The notes: generated by a model not told the origin, from the letters alone. 64,000 nucleotides of DNA from Agaribacterium haliotis (GCF_002312815.1 NZ_NKQJ01000007.1:124001-188000); one strand, 5' to 3'; shown: positions 37,494-45,797, counted from the stretch's first letter. Numbers and translations: made by a program.

Positions 37494-38492
37494 GTGGCTG
37501 TGGCTAGCTTGTGCTTTGGCAGAAGGTTTAGGCATCGAGGTATTTTGGCTGCGCTGTTTGTGCCCGCGGCATGCTTGTGTGCGCCGGTAAACGCCGCAGA
37601 TATTTATGTTGTGCCGAATGTGTCGTATCAGTGGCTGGATGACAGTGGCCACATAGACTCTGCGCCCGCCGTGGGTTTAAGTGGTGGTTTGCGTTTGGGC
37701 GAGCGCTGGGCGCTCGAGCTTGGTGCACTTTATGGTGAGAGCAAAACGGTGTTTGGCGATGACACTTCGATGCGCCAATGGGCGGTTGAGGGCCAGTACT
37801 TATTCGAGCCTGGATCGCGCTTTCAGCCTTACGGGCTTATCAGTTTGGGGCGCTTAGATTTTGCCGCCGAGCAGGATGACGAGCTGACAAGCGCTATTGG
37901 CGCGGGCAGCTATTACCAATTGAGTGAGCGCGTAAAACTTCGCGCCGATCTTCGCAGCCGCTACAGCTGGGAAAAGCAGCTGGTTGATATCGCCGCGACC
38001 GCAGGTTTCAGTTTTTCGTTTGGCTCTGGTACGGCTTCGGCTTCAAAAACATATGCTACTAAATCCAGCGCCACAGCGCCGCAGCGCCCCAGCGCCCCAG
38101 CACAGAGTGCGGCGGGGCTTAAAGCCGGCGACGACAGCTTAATTTACCACTTCGAAATTCATTTTGAGTTTAATTCGGCGGCGCTGCTGCCCCAGTACCA
38201 GGACGATGTTGCCGGCCTTGCCGAGTTTCTAAAACAGCACCCGGATGCCGACCTTCAGGTAACAGGTTTTAGCGATGACCAGGGGCCTGAGGCCTATAAC
38301 CTGACGCTTTCGGAAAAGCGCGCACAGCTGGTTGTCGATATTCTGGCTGAGGATTACGGCATTGAGCGTTCGCGTATGTCGGCCGTTGGCCGCGGCGAAG
38401 CCGAGCCAATGGCTTCAAATCGCACGGCGGCGGGGCGCGCAAAAAACCGACGCGACATCGCCATCATCAAAGCCCATGTCGGGCAGCGTTAA
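37494..38492 (+). CDS. OmpA-like outer-membrane protein (beta-barrel plus peptidoglycan-binding domain)
   Basis: Start GTG at 37494 (or GTG 37500). The 332-residue product has a signal peptide to about residue 35 (VNAAD), an 8-strand barrel-like region (about 38-182), and an Ala/Ser/Pro hinge. The OmpA domain (about 215-328) has TGFSDDQGPEAYN and AKNRRDIAI. The usual aspartate of the TDxxG loop is replaced around FSDDQG. It anchors the outer membrane to the wall. A large lipoprotein gene follows after 16 bases, so the two are probably one operon. Confidence 0.85.
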   Translation: MAVASLCFGRRFRHRGILAALFVPAACLCAPVNAADIYVVPNVSYQWLDDSGHIDSAPAVGLSGGLRLGERWALELGALYGESKTVFGDDTSMRQWAVEGQYLFEPGSRFQPYGLISLGRLDFAAEQDDELTSAIGAGSYYQLSERVKLRADLRSRYSWEKQLVDIAATAGFSFSFGSGTASASKTYATKSSATAPQRPSAPAQSAAGLKAGDDSLIYHFEIHFEFNSAALLPQYQDDVAGLAEFLKQHPDADLQVTGFSDDQGPEAYNLTLSEKRAQLVVDILAEDYGIERSRMSAVGRGEAEPMASNRTAAGRAKNRRDIAIIKAHVGQR

Positions 38493-38508
38493 CATTCAGG
38501 AAGCAACA

Positions 38509-41500
38509 ATGAAGACTTATCTAAATTTTGCCGGCCTTGTTGTGCTGCTGGCCGGCCTTAGTGGCTGTGACTCAGGCGGTGAGAGCCGCATAGACATTGC
38601 ACTTGAGCCAAGCCACTTCACCAGCATGCAAAGCGGCGCCGATGCCGTTGGCCTGAGCTGGCAGGCCATTGATCACGCCGATCACTACAAACTCTATCGC
38701 TGTGATGCAGACCTTGCGACCAGTTTCTGCCCGAGCGAGTGCTCTGAGCACCTCGATACGCTAAGCGGTACGGAGTATCAAGACCGGGCGGTGGCGCCGG
38801 GCCAGCTCGCTTGTTACAGCGTAAGTGCGTGCAACGAATTTGGCTGTGCGCCGCCGAGCGGGCAAATCCACGGTTTTCTTGCGCCGGTTCAAAGCATGAG
38901 CGTAAGCGCAACTAGCGCTGCCAAGGTGCTTGAGACACAAACAGCCGTGTTGCACGCATCGACGATCAATAGTGAAGGTACACTTACCTACGCCTGGAGC
39001 CAGGTCTCGGGGCCGGCCGTTGTGCTTGAAAACGCCGATAGCGCCAATGCGAGTTTTGTGGCGCCGGCCGTCGACAGTGCCGAGCGCTTGAGTTTTAACG
39101 TATTAGTACGCGATGCCAACGGCCCGGTTAGCAAAACCGTTAGCCTGATAGTCAACCCCGATCACGTCAGTGTGAACGCCGGTGTTGATAGCCTGGCCTT
39201 AGTTGGCCACACAGTATCGCTTCACGGCCGCGGCGCCGGAGAGGGCAGCCTGGCCGACTACCGCTGGCAGCAGTTAAGCGGGCCGGTGGTTGTGTTAGAC
39301 GATGCAACAAGTTCCAACCCAAGCTTTGTAGCACCCGATATCAGTGCTCATCAACAGGCGCTGCAATTTGAGTTGAGTTTTAATGACGGCATCGCCACCG
39401 CCAAAGACACTGTAACCGTTGCCGTTGTGCGCCCAGCCCCCGATACGCCGGTATTGGTGCCGGGCTTAGCGCCGGTCGCGGTGCCTATAGCCACGCCAAT
39501 CGCTGAGCCATCTTTGGGGCCTGCGCCATCGCCTTCGCCGGGTGCCATACCGTCGCTGGCGCCGGTGCCAACACAGGTCCCTTCTCCGCTGCCAACACTG
39601 GTGCCGTCGCTAGAGCCACTGCCTTCGCCGTCGCCAGACCCAGTGCCATCGATGTTACCAAGTGCAGTGCCGTCGCCACTGCCGAGCAGTGTGCCGTCGT
39701 TGGGCCCCGCGCCTTCACCATCGGCCCAGCCGGTGCCATCTCTGGCAGCCAAACCCTTAACGCCGAGCCTGGCGCAAAATAAAGAGCCTTTACTGCTATT
39801 GGCGCCCGCGCCGCTTAGCGCTGTCGGTGGCACGGATTTAAGCTTAAGTGCCAGCGCTCGGGGTGGCGACGGCGGTTACCAGTGGCACTGGAGCCTGAAA
39901 ACAAAAAGTGACTTGGCTCCGGATTGGAGCTTCCCCGGCGCCACGGATCAGTCAGTGGTGGATGTGCACTTACCCAGAACGCCTTCACCTGCGCGCTATA
40001 CCTTAACGGTTGAGCTTAGCGACCGCAGCGGTACAAGCATTAGTCGCGACGTTGAGATTTATGTTGGCGCCGAGCCGGGCGAAGACCCTTTGCGCATTTA
40101 CGCACCGGATATGCTGCTGCACGAAGGCCCCGCCCAGCAATATTTTGCGGTAACGGTCGAAGGCGGAACGCCGCCTTATCGCTATCAGTGGCTGCAACTA
40201 AGTGGCCCGGACTTGCGCTTCGCGCCGGGTGCCGGTGCCGATGGCCACACGGTTACTCTGCAGCTGCCCGCTGTCGACGGTGATCAACACGCGGCCTTTG
40301 AAGTGGTTGTGACGGACGATCACGGCACATCCGTCAGCGAGATTCAGCACCTGACAATCTTTGATGCGATGGCGCCGCATATTGCCAAGCAGGCTCTAGC
40401 TATTCAGCCTATGCCGGCCTTAAGTGTTGTCAGTGGGCAATCGCTGCAGCTAAGTGCATTTGCCACAGGCGGTGAGGGCAGTTACAGCTGGAGCTGGTCT
40501 CAGCTTTCCGGGCCCACAGCTAGCTTAAGTGCGGCAGATACTGTGGCGGCCGTATTTACCCCGGCCGATACAACAACAGCCGAATCTGTACTGCTGGAAG
40601 TGAGTGTCACCGATGCTGCCAGCACCCGTGTGACTCAGCAGTTGCAGATAAATGTTGAACCGCGCGCCCCTGATATACCGTTAACGGTTGCGTTAATTCC
40701 GAGTGTCTTTGTTGACGAGGGCGCCGACGACATTACCTTAACAACGGCTGTTAGCGGCGGCACAGGTAATTATTCTTACGCCTGGCGTTATGCCGGCGGC
40801 GCAAATGACCCTGCGATTAGCTTTAAGCATGGCAGCGACCAGGCCACGGCCGTATTTGATGCACCGCTGGTAAGCAATAATACCGTGCTGCCGTTTGAAT
40901 ACACGGTTAGCGATGGTGTGCAGCAAATTAGCCATACACTCTATGTTGTGGTGTACGACCTTGCCGACAGGCTGCGCTTAAAAGGCATGAATAATTTAAT
41001 TGTTAAGCCCGGCGATAAAGTGCATTTGCAAGGCGGCAAAGCAACAGGCGGTACCGCCCCTTATATTCTCGAGTGGAACCAAGTTTCCGGTCCCCACGTG
41101 TGGCTTTCCGACAACGGCACCGGCAATGCTTATTTTACCGTTGAGCCTGCGGACTTTACTGTTGATGCCGAGCTGCACTTTGAGTTCACGGTTACCGACG
41201 CGCTCGGCAATCGTTATTCGATAGATGAGCAGGTTACTGTACAGACGGAGCTGGTAGTTGGGCTTGATGTTACCCCAGCTGTAAATTATCGAGGCTCGCT
41301 GGATTTAAATGCTCATGTCACTGGCGGCACCCCGCCTTATCAGTATTTTTATGGCGGCGGTTTTTGGGCCGGCCGCCATTTTAGCCAGCGGGAACTTGCC
41401 TCTAGCAAACCGCACTTGGGTTTTATACAAGTATCGCCAGTGCACTCGACAATAGTTGCCGATGACGTGTTTGTTAAAGTCCGCGATGCCAACGGCCGCG

Positions 41501-41970
41501 AGGCCATCTCGCCCCTTCAGTCGATGGTGTTTTTAGCTCAGGGTGAATCGCTAGATGCGCAGGGCCATGTACTGCCAACAAAGGCGGCTATGTGTAAAGG
41601 TTTTCCACCAGCTGCGTCTGTTGATGATCAAGGCGCTGTTGCTTGCAGCTCCTCAGAAGCTCTTTTAGGGGCCGAAGAGCAAATGTGCCCACCGGATCGC
41701 CCTTACGCATTTACTCGTTTTATTCAGACAAGTCAGGGCTCAAGTATTCACAAAGGCTGTGCCAGTGCCCAGACCTGTTTAACAGAGTGGACTAACCGAA
41801 GCCAGCAGCTTCCGGGTTGCGGCTCTGGCAACTCGGCATCTTGGACGGGCGATACAGATTGTTTTGTTTGCTGCTCGGATGCCCCAGGGCATACAGGCCC
41901 TGCATGTAATTCCAAAAATGCAGTGCCTCAAGAGACCTGGTTTAAACCCACACCGGCTCAGACGCCTTAA
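38509..41970 (+). CDS. Large surface lipoprotein with Ig/PKD-like repeats, proline linker and Cys-rich end
   Basis: The start is the ATG at 38509 (AGGAAGCAAC upstream); the open frame before it overlaps the OmpA gene. The 1153-residue product has a lipobox LSGC (Cys 20) and an FN3-like domain (about 30-130). At least seven beta-sandwich repeats follow, several with a W-x-Q-x-SGP motif, interrupted by a linker of about 115 residues of P-S-P-x-P type (315-430). The last 110 residues hold about 12 cysteines, including a C-F-V-C-C cluster. I do not recognise a catalytic domain. A surface adhesin or polysaccharide/particle-binding role is likely. Confidence 0.8.
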   Translation: MKTYLNFAGLVVLLAGLSGCDSGGESRIDIALEPSHFTSMQSGADAVGLSWQAIDHADHYKLYRCDADLATSFCPSECSEHLDTLSGTEYQDRAVAPGQLACYSVSACNEFGCAPPSGQIHGFLAPVQSMSVSATSAAKVLETQTAVLHASTINSEGTLTYAWSQVSGPAVVLENADSANASFVAPAVDSAERLSFNVLVRDANGPVSKTVSLIVNPDHVSVNAGVDSLALVGHTVSLHGRGAGEGSLADYRWQQLSGPVVVLDDATSSNPSFVAPDISAHQQALQFELSFNDGIATAKDTVTVAVVRPAPDTPVLVPGLAPVAVPIATPIAEPSLGPAPSPSPGAIPSLAPVPTQVPSPLPTLVPSLEPLPSPSPDPVPSMLPSAVPSPLPSSVPSLGPAPSPSAQPVPSLAAKPLTPSLAQNKEPLLLLAPAPLSAVGGTDLSLSASARGGDGGYQWHWSLKTKSDLAPDWSFPGATDQSVVDVHLPRTPSPARYTLTVELSDRSGTSISRDVEIYVGAEPGEDPLRIYAPDMLLHEGPAQQYFAVTVEGGTPPYRYQWLQLSGPDLRFAPGAGADGHTVTLQLPAVDGDQHAAFEVVVTDDHGTSVSEIQHLTIFDAMAPHIAKQALAIQPMPALSVVSGQSLQLSAFATGGEGSYSWSWSQLSGPTASLSAADTVAAVFTPADTTTAESVLLEVSVTDAASTRVTQQLQINVEPRAPDIPLTVALIPSVFVDEGADDITLTTAVSGGTGNYSYAWRYAGGANDPAISFKHGSDQATAVFDAPLVSNNTVLPFEYTVSDGVQQISHTLYVVVYDLADRLRLKGMNNLIVKPGDKVHLQGGKATGGTAPYILEWNQVSGPHVWLSDNGTGNAYFTVEPADFTVDAELHFEFTVTDALGNRYSIDEQVTVQTELVVGLDVTPAVNYRGSLDLNAHVTGGTPPYQYFYGGGFWAGRHFSQRELASSKPHLGFIQVSPVHSTIVADDVFVKVRDANGREAISPLQSMVFLAQGESLDAQGHVLPTKAAMCKGFPPAASVDDQGAVACSSSEALLGAEEQMCPPDRPYAFTRFIQTSQGSSIHKGCASAQTCLTEWTNRSQQLPGCGSGNSASWTGDTDCFVCCSDAPGHTGPACNSKNAVPQETWFKPTPAQTP

Positions 41971-42203
41971 AGCGCCTGCGCAAACTAAGTGTTCTGAATG
42001 TAATACAGCAAGCTTGCCTGCAAATAAAATACTGTGCGCTGCGTGACAAACAGCGCGCAGCGAGGCGTAAAATTTAAATGCGGCTATAAACAACGCGTTT
42101 TCATATTTTTATGGCCTTGTATGTAAGGGGTTTATATTTTTTGGCTTGTTGTATTAGGTGGGGAGTTGCTTGGGATTATGGGAAAGTTTTCTATTAATTA
42201 ACT

Positions 42204-42210
42204 GTTAAGT
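42204..42210 (+). other. Possible integron core site before the first AT-rich cassette gene
   Basis: GTTAAGT fits GTTRRRY and lies 15 bases before the GTG of the next gene, as at the 5' boundary of integron cassettes. A 7-base degenerate motif alone is weak evidence. Confidence 0.3.
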
Positions 42211-42225
42211 TTCCAAGGGGGGGCT

Positions 42226-42918
42226 GTGTACAACGATATAGAAGAGGCGATGCTTGGACTTTCAGTTTGGAAAAAACACCTTAGAGCTTCGGTAAACCCT
42301 ATTTCAAAAAATATTGCATGTAAACCAGCATTTGATGCCGACTATTACCGAGAAGCTGTATTGTATCGGTTTGTTGAGCTTACTGAATCCGCCTATTCGC
42401 TCTATAAGTCAAATTTTCTTGTAGGCGCAGTAACTGTAGCTAGAGCCTCGCAAGAGACTCTAGCTGTTGCTTGGTTTATAAATTCAAAGCTGGAGCATTT
42501 GACTAAAACTAAAGATCTTTCTCACTTTAGTGAAATCATGAAAAGATTAATCGTAGGCTGGTCAAATGACGAAGAATTTCCTGAGAAAATCAATGTGTTC
42601 AAGTGTATAGACTCTGTTGATAAAGTTATGGAGGGGAAGTTTAGAAGACACTATGAGATGTTATGTGAGTATGCTCACCCAAATTACAGTGGTACTTTTG
42701 GCGCCTATGGCAAACCCAATCATGAAAGGTTAGAAGTAACCTTGGGCAATTATCCAAGATCGAAAGATACTCTTAAAAAGCATATTGAATCAACGCTGAT
42801 TATTTGTGTTTCTCTATTGGATTCAATACAAGAAGAATATGAGTCAGTAATAAACTCTGCACTAGATATATGTTTTGACCTTCATAAAGAAGGCAAACTA
42901 AAGGAGCAAATGCAGTGA
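42226..42918 (+). CDS. Unknown helical protein, first cassette gene
   Basis: GTG start at 42226 with AAGGGGGGG (42214-42223 region). The 230-residue product is mostly helical and has no signal peptide. It has a RRHYEMLCEYAHPNYSG segment reminiscent of the H-P-N motif in DUF5677-like proteins, but I cannot assign a family. Base composition is clearly more AT-rich than in the neighbouring genes, suggesting recent transfer. The stop codon lies 1 base before an attC-like site, the normal arrangement of a gene cassette. Confidence 0.65.
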   Translation: MYNDIEEAMLGLSVWKKHLRASVNPISKNIACKPAFDADYYREAVLYRFVELTESAYSLYKSNFLVGAVTVARASQETLAVAWFINSKLEHLTKTKDLSHFSEIMKRLIVGWSNDEEFPEKINVFKCIDSVDKVMEGKFRRHYEMLCEYAHPNYSGTFGAYGKPNHERLEVTLGNYPRSKDTLKKHIESTLIICVSLLDSIQEEYESVINSALDICFDLHKEGKLKEQMQ

Positions 42919-42919
42919 A

Positions 42920-43003
42920 ACTTAACAAGCCAAGCCAGCAGGGCTCATTTTACTGTTACTTTGCTACAAAACGCAAAATGAGCCTCTGCTTGAGGCGTTC
43001 AGG
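42920..43003 (+). other. attC-like recombination site (84 bp)
   Basis: It starts with ACTTAAC, fitting the inverse core RYYYAAC, and ends GGCGTTCAG. Folding the strand gives the attC plan. AAC pairs with GTT (R box), a 4-base mismatched spacer follows, CAAGC pairs with GCTTG (L box), and unequal bases (CAGCAG against TCT) resemble extrahelical bases. A perfect 10-bp stem GGCTCATTTT (42942-42951) / AAAATGAGCC (42975-42984) then encloses a 23-base terminal loop. The 3' core GTTCAGG departs from GTTRRRY. Confidence 0.62.
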
Positions 43004-43004
43004 T

Positions 43005-43171
43005 TGTAGCAAAACTAAAATCGTGGGATTGTGCTCTATTTCGGCTGAAAAGCCACCAGAAAATTCGTCTCCTACGTGAATGCTGAGGCAAGAAGATGCT
43101 CAAAGAGCACTGAAATTCACGTAGGATTGCGTTTAATGTAATTGGAAATATAAGGCTGGAGTTTTGCTACA
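43005..43171. repeat. Nested perfect inverted repeats (long palindrome)
   Basis: Outer arms TGTAGCAAAACT (43005-43016) and AGTTTTGCTACA (43160-43171) enclose inner arms TCCTACGTGAAT (43070-43081) and ATTCACGTAGGA (43115-43126). All four arms are 12 bases and perfect. It follows the first attC-like site directly and holds no gene, so it may be a second long attC or a geneless cassette. Confidence 0.75.
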
Positions 43172-43176
43172 GCCTC

Positions 43177-43183
43177 GTTAGGT
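43177..43183 (+). other. Integron-type core site GTTAGGT
   Basis: Exact GTTRRRY match, 8 bases before the ATG of the next gene, which is the usual distance in cassettes. Confidence 0.5.
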
Positions 43184-43191
43184 GAAAAGGG

Positions 43192-43779
43192 ATGACTGAA
43201 AGCTTTTTGAGGCAGCGAAGAAATTTATTTGTTGTAAGCGGAATATTCCTGTTCTGCTATTTTGCAAAAGTAGATGTTTCGCAGTTAACAATTATTGGTG
43301 TGAGTTTCGAGGGGTTTGGTAACCCTGAAGCGGTATACCTGTTTTTATGGATTGGTTTAGGGTATTTTTTCTATCGTTTTTCAATCTATTTTTATGAGGA
43401 TGAATTTCAAAAATTTAAAGAATATTTTGAGCGAGAAATGGAACTATCAGTTAATCCAAGGTTGCTAAGGCTAGTATCTGAAAAGTACTGTGATCTTAAC
43501 GAAAACTGTTTGCATAGCTACAAATTTATGAAAAAACAAGGCTGGCTACTAAAGTATCAGATATATGTGGGAGAGGAAGAGCGCCGTACTGTGGAAAGCG
43601 TTGAAACTAGTGTGCGGCGTACCGAAATATGGAAGTATGAGGTGGCGGGTTTGGCTAGGTTTTTACTGTTTACGCCAGCAATTACCAATTACATTCTTCC
43701 TGCTGTAGTCACTATATATGTATTTTGGTTGTGTGGGTTTTCAAATTGGAGTGGGGCGTTTCGTGCAATATTCACCTAA
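43192..43779 (+). CDS. Unknown membrane protein, second cassette gene
   Basis: ATG at 43192 with AAAAGGG before it. The 195-residue product has hydrophobic segments at about 12-27, 45-63 and 155-180, and a charged middle region with six or so Tyr/Phe-rich turns. I do not recognise a family. Like its neighbour it is AT-rich. Its TAA stop (43777-43779) lies inside the ACCTAAC inverse core of the next attC-like site, a common feature of cassette genes. Confidence 0.6.
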   Translation: MTESFLRQRRNLFVVSGIFLFCYFAKVDVSQLTIIGVSFEGFGNPEAVYLFLWIGLGYFFYRFSIYFYEDEFQKFKEYFEREMELSVNPRLLRLVSEKYCDLNENCLHSYKFMKKQGWLLKYQIYVGEEERRTVESVETSVRRTEIWKYEVAGLARFLLFTPAITNYILPAVVTIYVFWLCGFSNWSGAFRAIFT

Positions 43780-43887
43780 CAAAACAATCGTAGGGACATT
43801 TATTGCTACGTTCCGTTTTGGGGTGGCTGCGCCACATTACCCCAAAACTCCACCACAATCAAAACGCAACTGACAAAGGCGTTATAA
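43774..43887 (+). other. Second attC-like site (114 bp), degenerate
   Basis: Begins ACCTAAC (RYYYAAC) and ends GGCGTTATAA. It contains a perfect 10-bp stem GTTTTGGGGT (43815-43824) / ACCCCAAAAC (43839-43848). AAC/GTT pairing is present but the L boxes do not pair well, and the core GTTATAA is not a strict GTTRRRY. Confidence 0.45.
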
Positions 43888-44038
43888 GCTCACGGCTGTA
43901 CTAATTTACCTGTCATTGACGGGCTGTATCACGGGGAATCCCTGGGAGCAGTTCATGACCAATGCGGAGCAAAACTTCTCGGGGAAAGAATTTTCAGAAG
44001 TGAAAACGCGACTTGAGGACGGAGGAAGATACGAATAA
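43886..44038 (+). pseudogene. Start-less lipoprotein fragment at the attC junction
   Basis: A 50-codon open stretch reads KLTAVLIYLSLTGC followed by about 36 polar residues and TAA at 44036-44038. This is a clear lipoprotein signal (lipobox LTGC) but it has no start codon: the codon before K is TAT, contributed by the GTTATAA core. An original ATG-AAG may have been replaced on recombination, or the start was lost by mutation. Confidence 0.5.
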
Positions 44039-44039
44039 A

Positions 44040-44058
44040 TGGGGTCAGATGAGCATTT
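44040..44058 (+). other. TGGGGTCAG motif associated with RAYT transposase genes
   Basis: A 19-base stretch opening TGGGGTCAGATGAGC resembles the sequence that often precedes REP-associated tyrosine transposase genes in gammaproteobacteria. It lies 73 bases before such a gene remnant. Confidence 0.35.
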
Positions 44059-44130
44059 CCCAATCAATTCAGCAATAACACGCTGACTACGCCCCCCAAA
44101 AAAATTGGCTTATGTTACAAGGAGGTGACG

Positions 44131-44199
44131 ATGCCACGACTACTGCGTATATACCCGGTGGGTGTTCCACAACATATCATTTAGCGTGGCAATAAGAGA
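44131..44199 (+). pseudogene. Remnant of a REP-associated (Y1) transposase
   Basis: AAGGAGGTGACG precedes an ATG, and the frame reads MPRLLRIYPVGVPQHII, stop, RGNKR. This is the N-terminus of RAYT/TnpA-REP proteins (usually ...HIIQRGNNR), with glutamine CAG changed to TAG. The HUH catalytic region is gone. It marks decay of a mobile element. Confidence 0.65.
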
Positions 44200-44248
44200 C
44201 TGTAGATTAAGTAATCACTACAAACGCCATAAGCCCACCCCTTTTTCT

Positions 44249-44275
44249 TGTCACATTTTGTCTCGGTACCTCGTC
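44249..44275 (+). promoter_or_regulatory. ECF41 sigma-factor promoter
   Basis: TGTCACA (44249-44255), exactly 16 bases, then CGTC (44272-44275). This equals the motif described for ECF41 targets, and it sits 25 bases before the AhpD-like gene, the expected target. Confidence 0.82.
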
Positions 44276-44300
44276 TTGTTAGTGAACCCATAAGAGATAT

Positions 44301-44828
44301 GTGCCCAAGATGAATACAACAAGTAAGCACCAACAAGCCATTGATGCATTTGAATCCCACTATCAGTACGATGGCAGCTACATGAGAGAGCTTCTGGCTA
44401 GCTCGCCTACAGCTTATCAGTTATTTAGTGATTTTCTGCCTCTGGCTCATTACCGAGAGCAGCTAACGCTAGAGGATTACTGGCTAGCTAAAATCGCAGC
44501 ATTACAAACCGCTGACTGTGGCGCCTGCCTGCAGCTCAATATAAAAATGGCAAGAGAACAAGGGCTGCCGAACGCTCTGATTCGTATGGTGATTAAAAGC
44601 GATGCGGCCTTACCTGAAGATCTCAAACAAGTGGCAAGCTATGCGCGCCAGCTAGTGGGGCCTGAGGGGGTAGATAAGGAATTAATGCAACACATGCGCA
44701 AACGCTACAGCCAAGGCCAGTTATTAGAATTTGGTTTATGTGTTGCCAGCGCTACGGTTTTCCCGATGATAAAACGCGCGATTGGTGCGACTCAAAGCTG
44801 TTCTGTAATCGATACCGAACTTGCGTAA
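44301..44828 (+). CDS. Carboxymuconolactone decarboxylase/AhpD-like protein, ECF41 partner
   Basis: GTG at 44301 or ATG at 44310 (AAGAGA at 44292-44297 does not decide). The roughly 175-residue protein has the AhpD-like redox motif in DCGACLQLNIKMA (CxxC, about residues 73-76). AhpD-like proteins are peroxidase-associated disulfide reductases. Genes of this type are the standard neighbours and regulatory targets of ECF41 sigma factors, and an ECF41-type promoter lies directly upstream. Confidence 0.85.
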   Translation: MPKMNTTSKHQQAIDAFESHYQYDGSYMRELLASSPTAYQLFSDFLPLAHYREQLTLEDYWLAKIAALQTADCGACLQLNIKMAREQGLPNALIRMVIKSDAALPEDLKQVASYARQLVGPEGVDKELMQHMRKRYSQGQLLEFGLCVASATVFPMIKRAIGATQSCSVIDTELA

Positions 44829-44906
44829 ATGAATAAAAGCCTTGTTAAATTAACATCGCTTTTAACATAAAGCCTAAGCGGCCTCTATAAAGCTAGCTTT
44901 AAAAGA

Positions 44907-45797
44907 GTGGATGCACTTAAAACCATGCAAGAAGTTCAACAGTTTGAAGCCAATAGGAATAAGCTCTTAGGCATTGCCTATCGTATTACCGGCTCAGTAT
45001 CGGAAGCCGAAGACATTGTACAAGAGACCTTTATTCGCTGGAGTAATGCCGATGCAACAGAGATTAAGAATCTTGACGCCTGGCTCTGTACTATAACCAC
45101 ACGACTGTCCTTAGACTTATTAAAAAGCGCGCGCCATAAACGCGAAAGCTATCTTGGGCCGTGGCTGCCAGAGCCCTTAATTGAAAGCAAGCACGAGCCA
45201 GAGGCCGCTCACGAAATAGATCAGACTGTCACAATGGCGCTGATGGTACTACTTGATCAGCTTTCAGCTACAGAACGAGCAAGCTACATCTTACACGACT
45301 TGTTTAATTACAGTTTTAACGATGTCGCAGACATATTGGGGCAATCTGTAGCCTCATGCAGAAAGCAGGCAAGTCGCGGTAGAGAAAAAATTCACCTGGA
45401 ACCCAAGCACTCAATTGCCTCCGTCGACAAACACCAGAAGCTTATCTCGGCTTTTTTCAAAGCCACCCGTGATGCTGATAGTGAAGCTCTGCTAAAGCTG
45501 CTCAGTGATGATATTGTTTTTCATGCCGATGGAGGTGGAAAAGCCTCTGCTGCGCAAGATATATTAACAGGCAGGGGCGAGGTTATGCCGTGGTTCAACA
45601 AGGTCTTAAGCCCAGCATTTAAGTATTTTGAACAGAAAAATGAAAAACGCAGTATAGAGTGGTTTAACGGTTTACCAGGTTTGGTCTTGTGGCAAAATGG
45701 CAAGGCCGTATCTGCATTTAGCTTTACCATTGTTGATAACAAAATTCGCAAAATACACGCCCTAAGAAACCCAGATAAACTGAAATTTTTTTGCTAA
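44907..45797 (+). CDS. ECF41-group sigma factor with fused SnoaL-like domain
   Basis: GTG start at 44907. The 296-residue protein has sigma region 2 (AYRITGSVSEAEDIVQETF), region 4 (ERASYILHDLFNYSFNDVADIL) and a C-terminal SnoaL/NTF2-like domain (about 170-296). ECF41 hallmarks are all present: WLPEP in the linker, DGGGK (about 208-212) and NPDKL near the end. In this group the fused domain replaces an anti-sigma factor and regulates activity. It lies 78 bases after the AhpD-like gene. Confidence 0.93.
   Translation: MDALKTMQEVQQFEANRNKLLGIAYRITGSVSEAEDIVQETFIRWSNADATEIKNLDAWLCTITTRLSLDLLKSARHKRESYLGPWLPEPLIESKHEPEAAHEIDQTVTMALMVLLDQLSATERASYILHDLFNYSFNDVADILGQSVASCRKQASRGREKIHLEPKHSIASVDKHQKLISAFFKATRDADSEALLKLLSDDIVFHADGGGKASAAQDILTGRGEVMPWFNKVLSPAFKYFEQKNEKRSIEWFNGLPGLVLWQNGKAVSAFSFTIVDNKIRKIHALRNPDKLKFFC

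Noticed and set aside
39351-39833. Minus-strand Gly-rich open frame
   Set aside because: It is the antisense shadow of the proline/serine linker of the large lipoprotein.
42204-44200. A defence island or prophage
   Set aside because: No integrase, capsid, nuclease or helicase gene; the two unknown genes have no recognisable defence domain.
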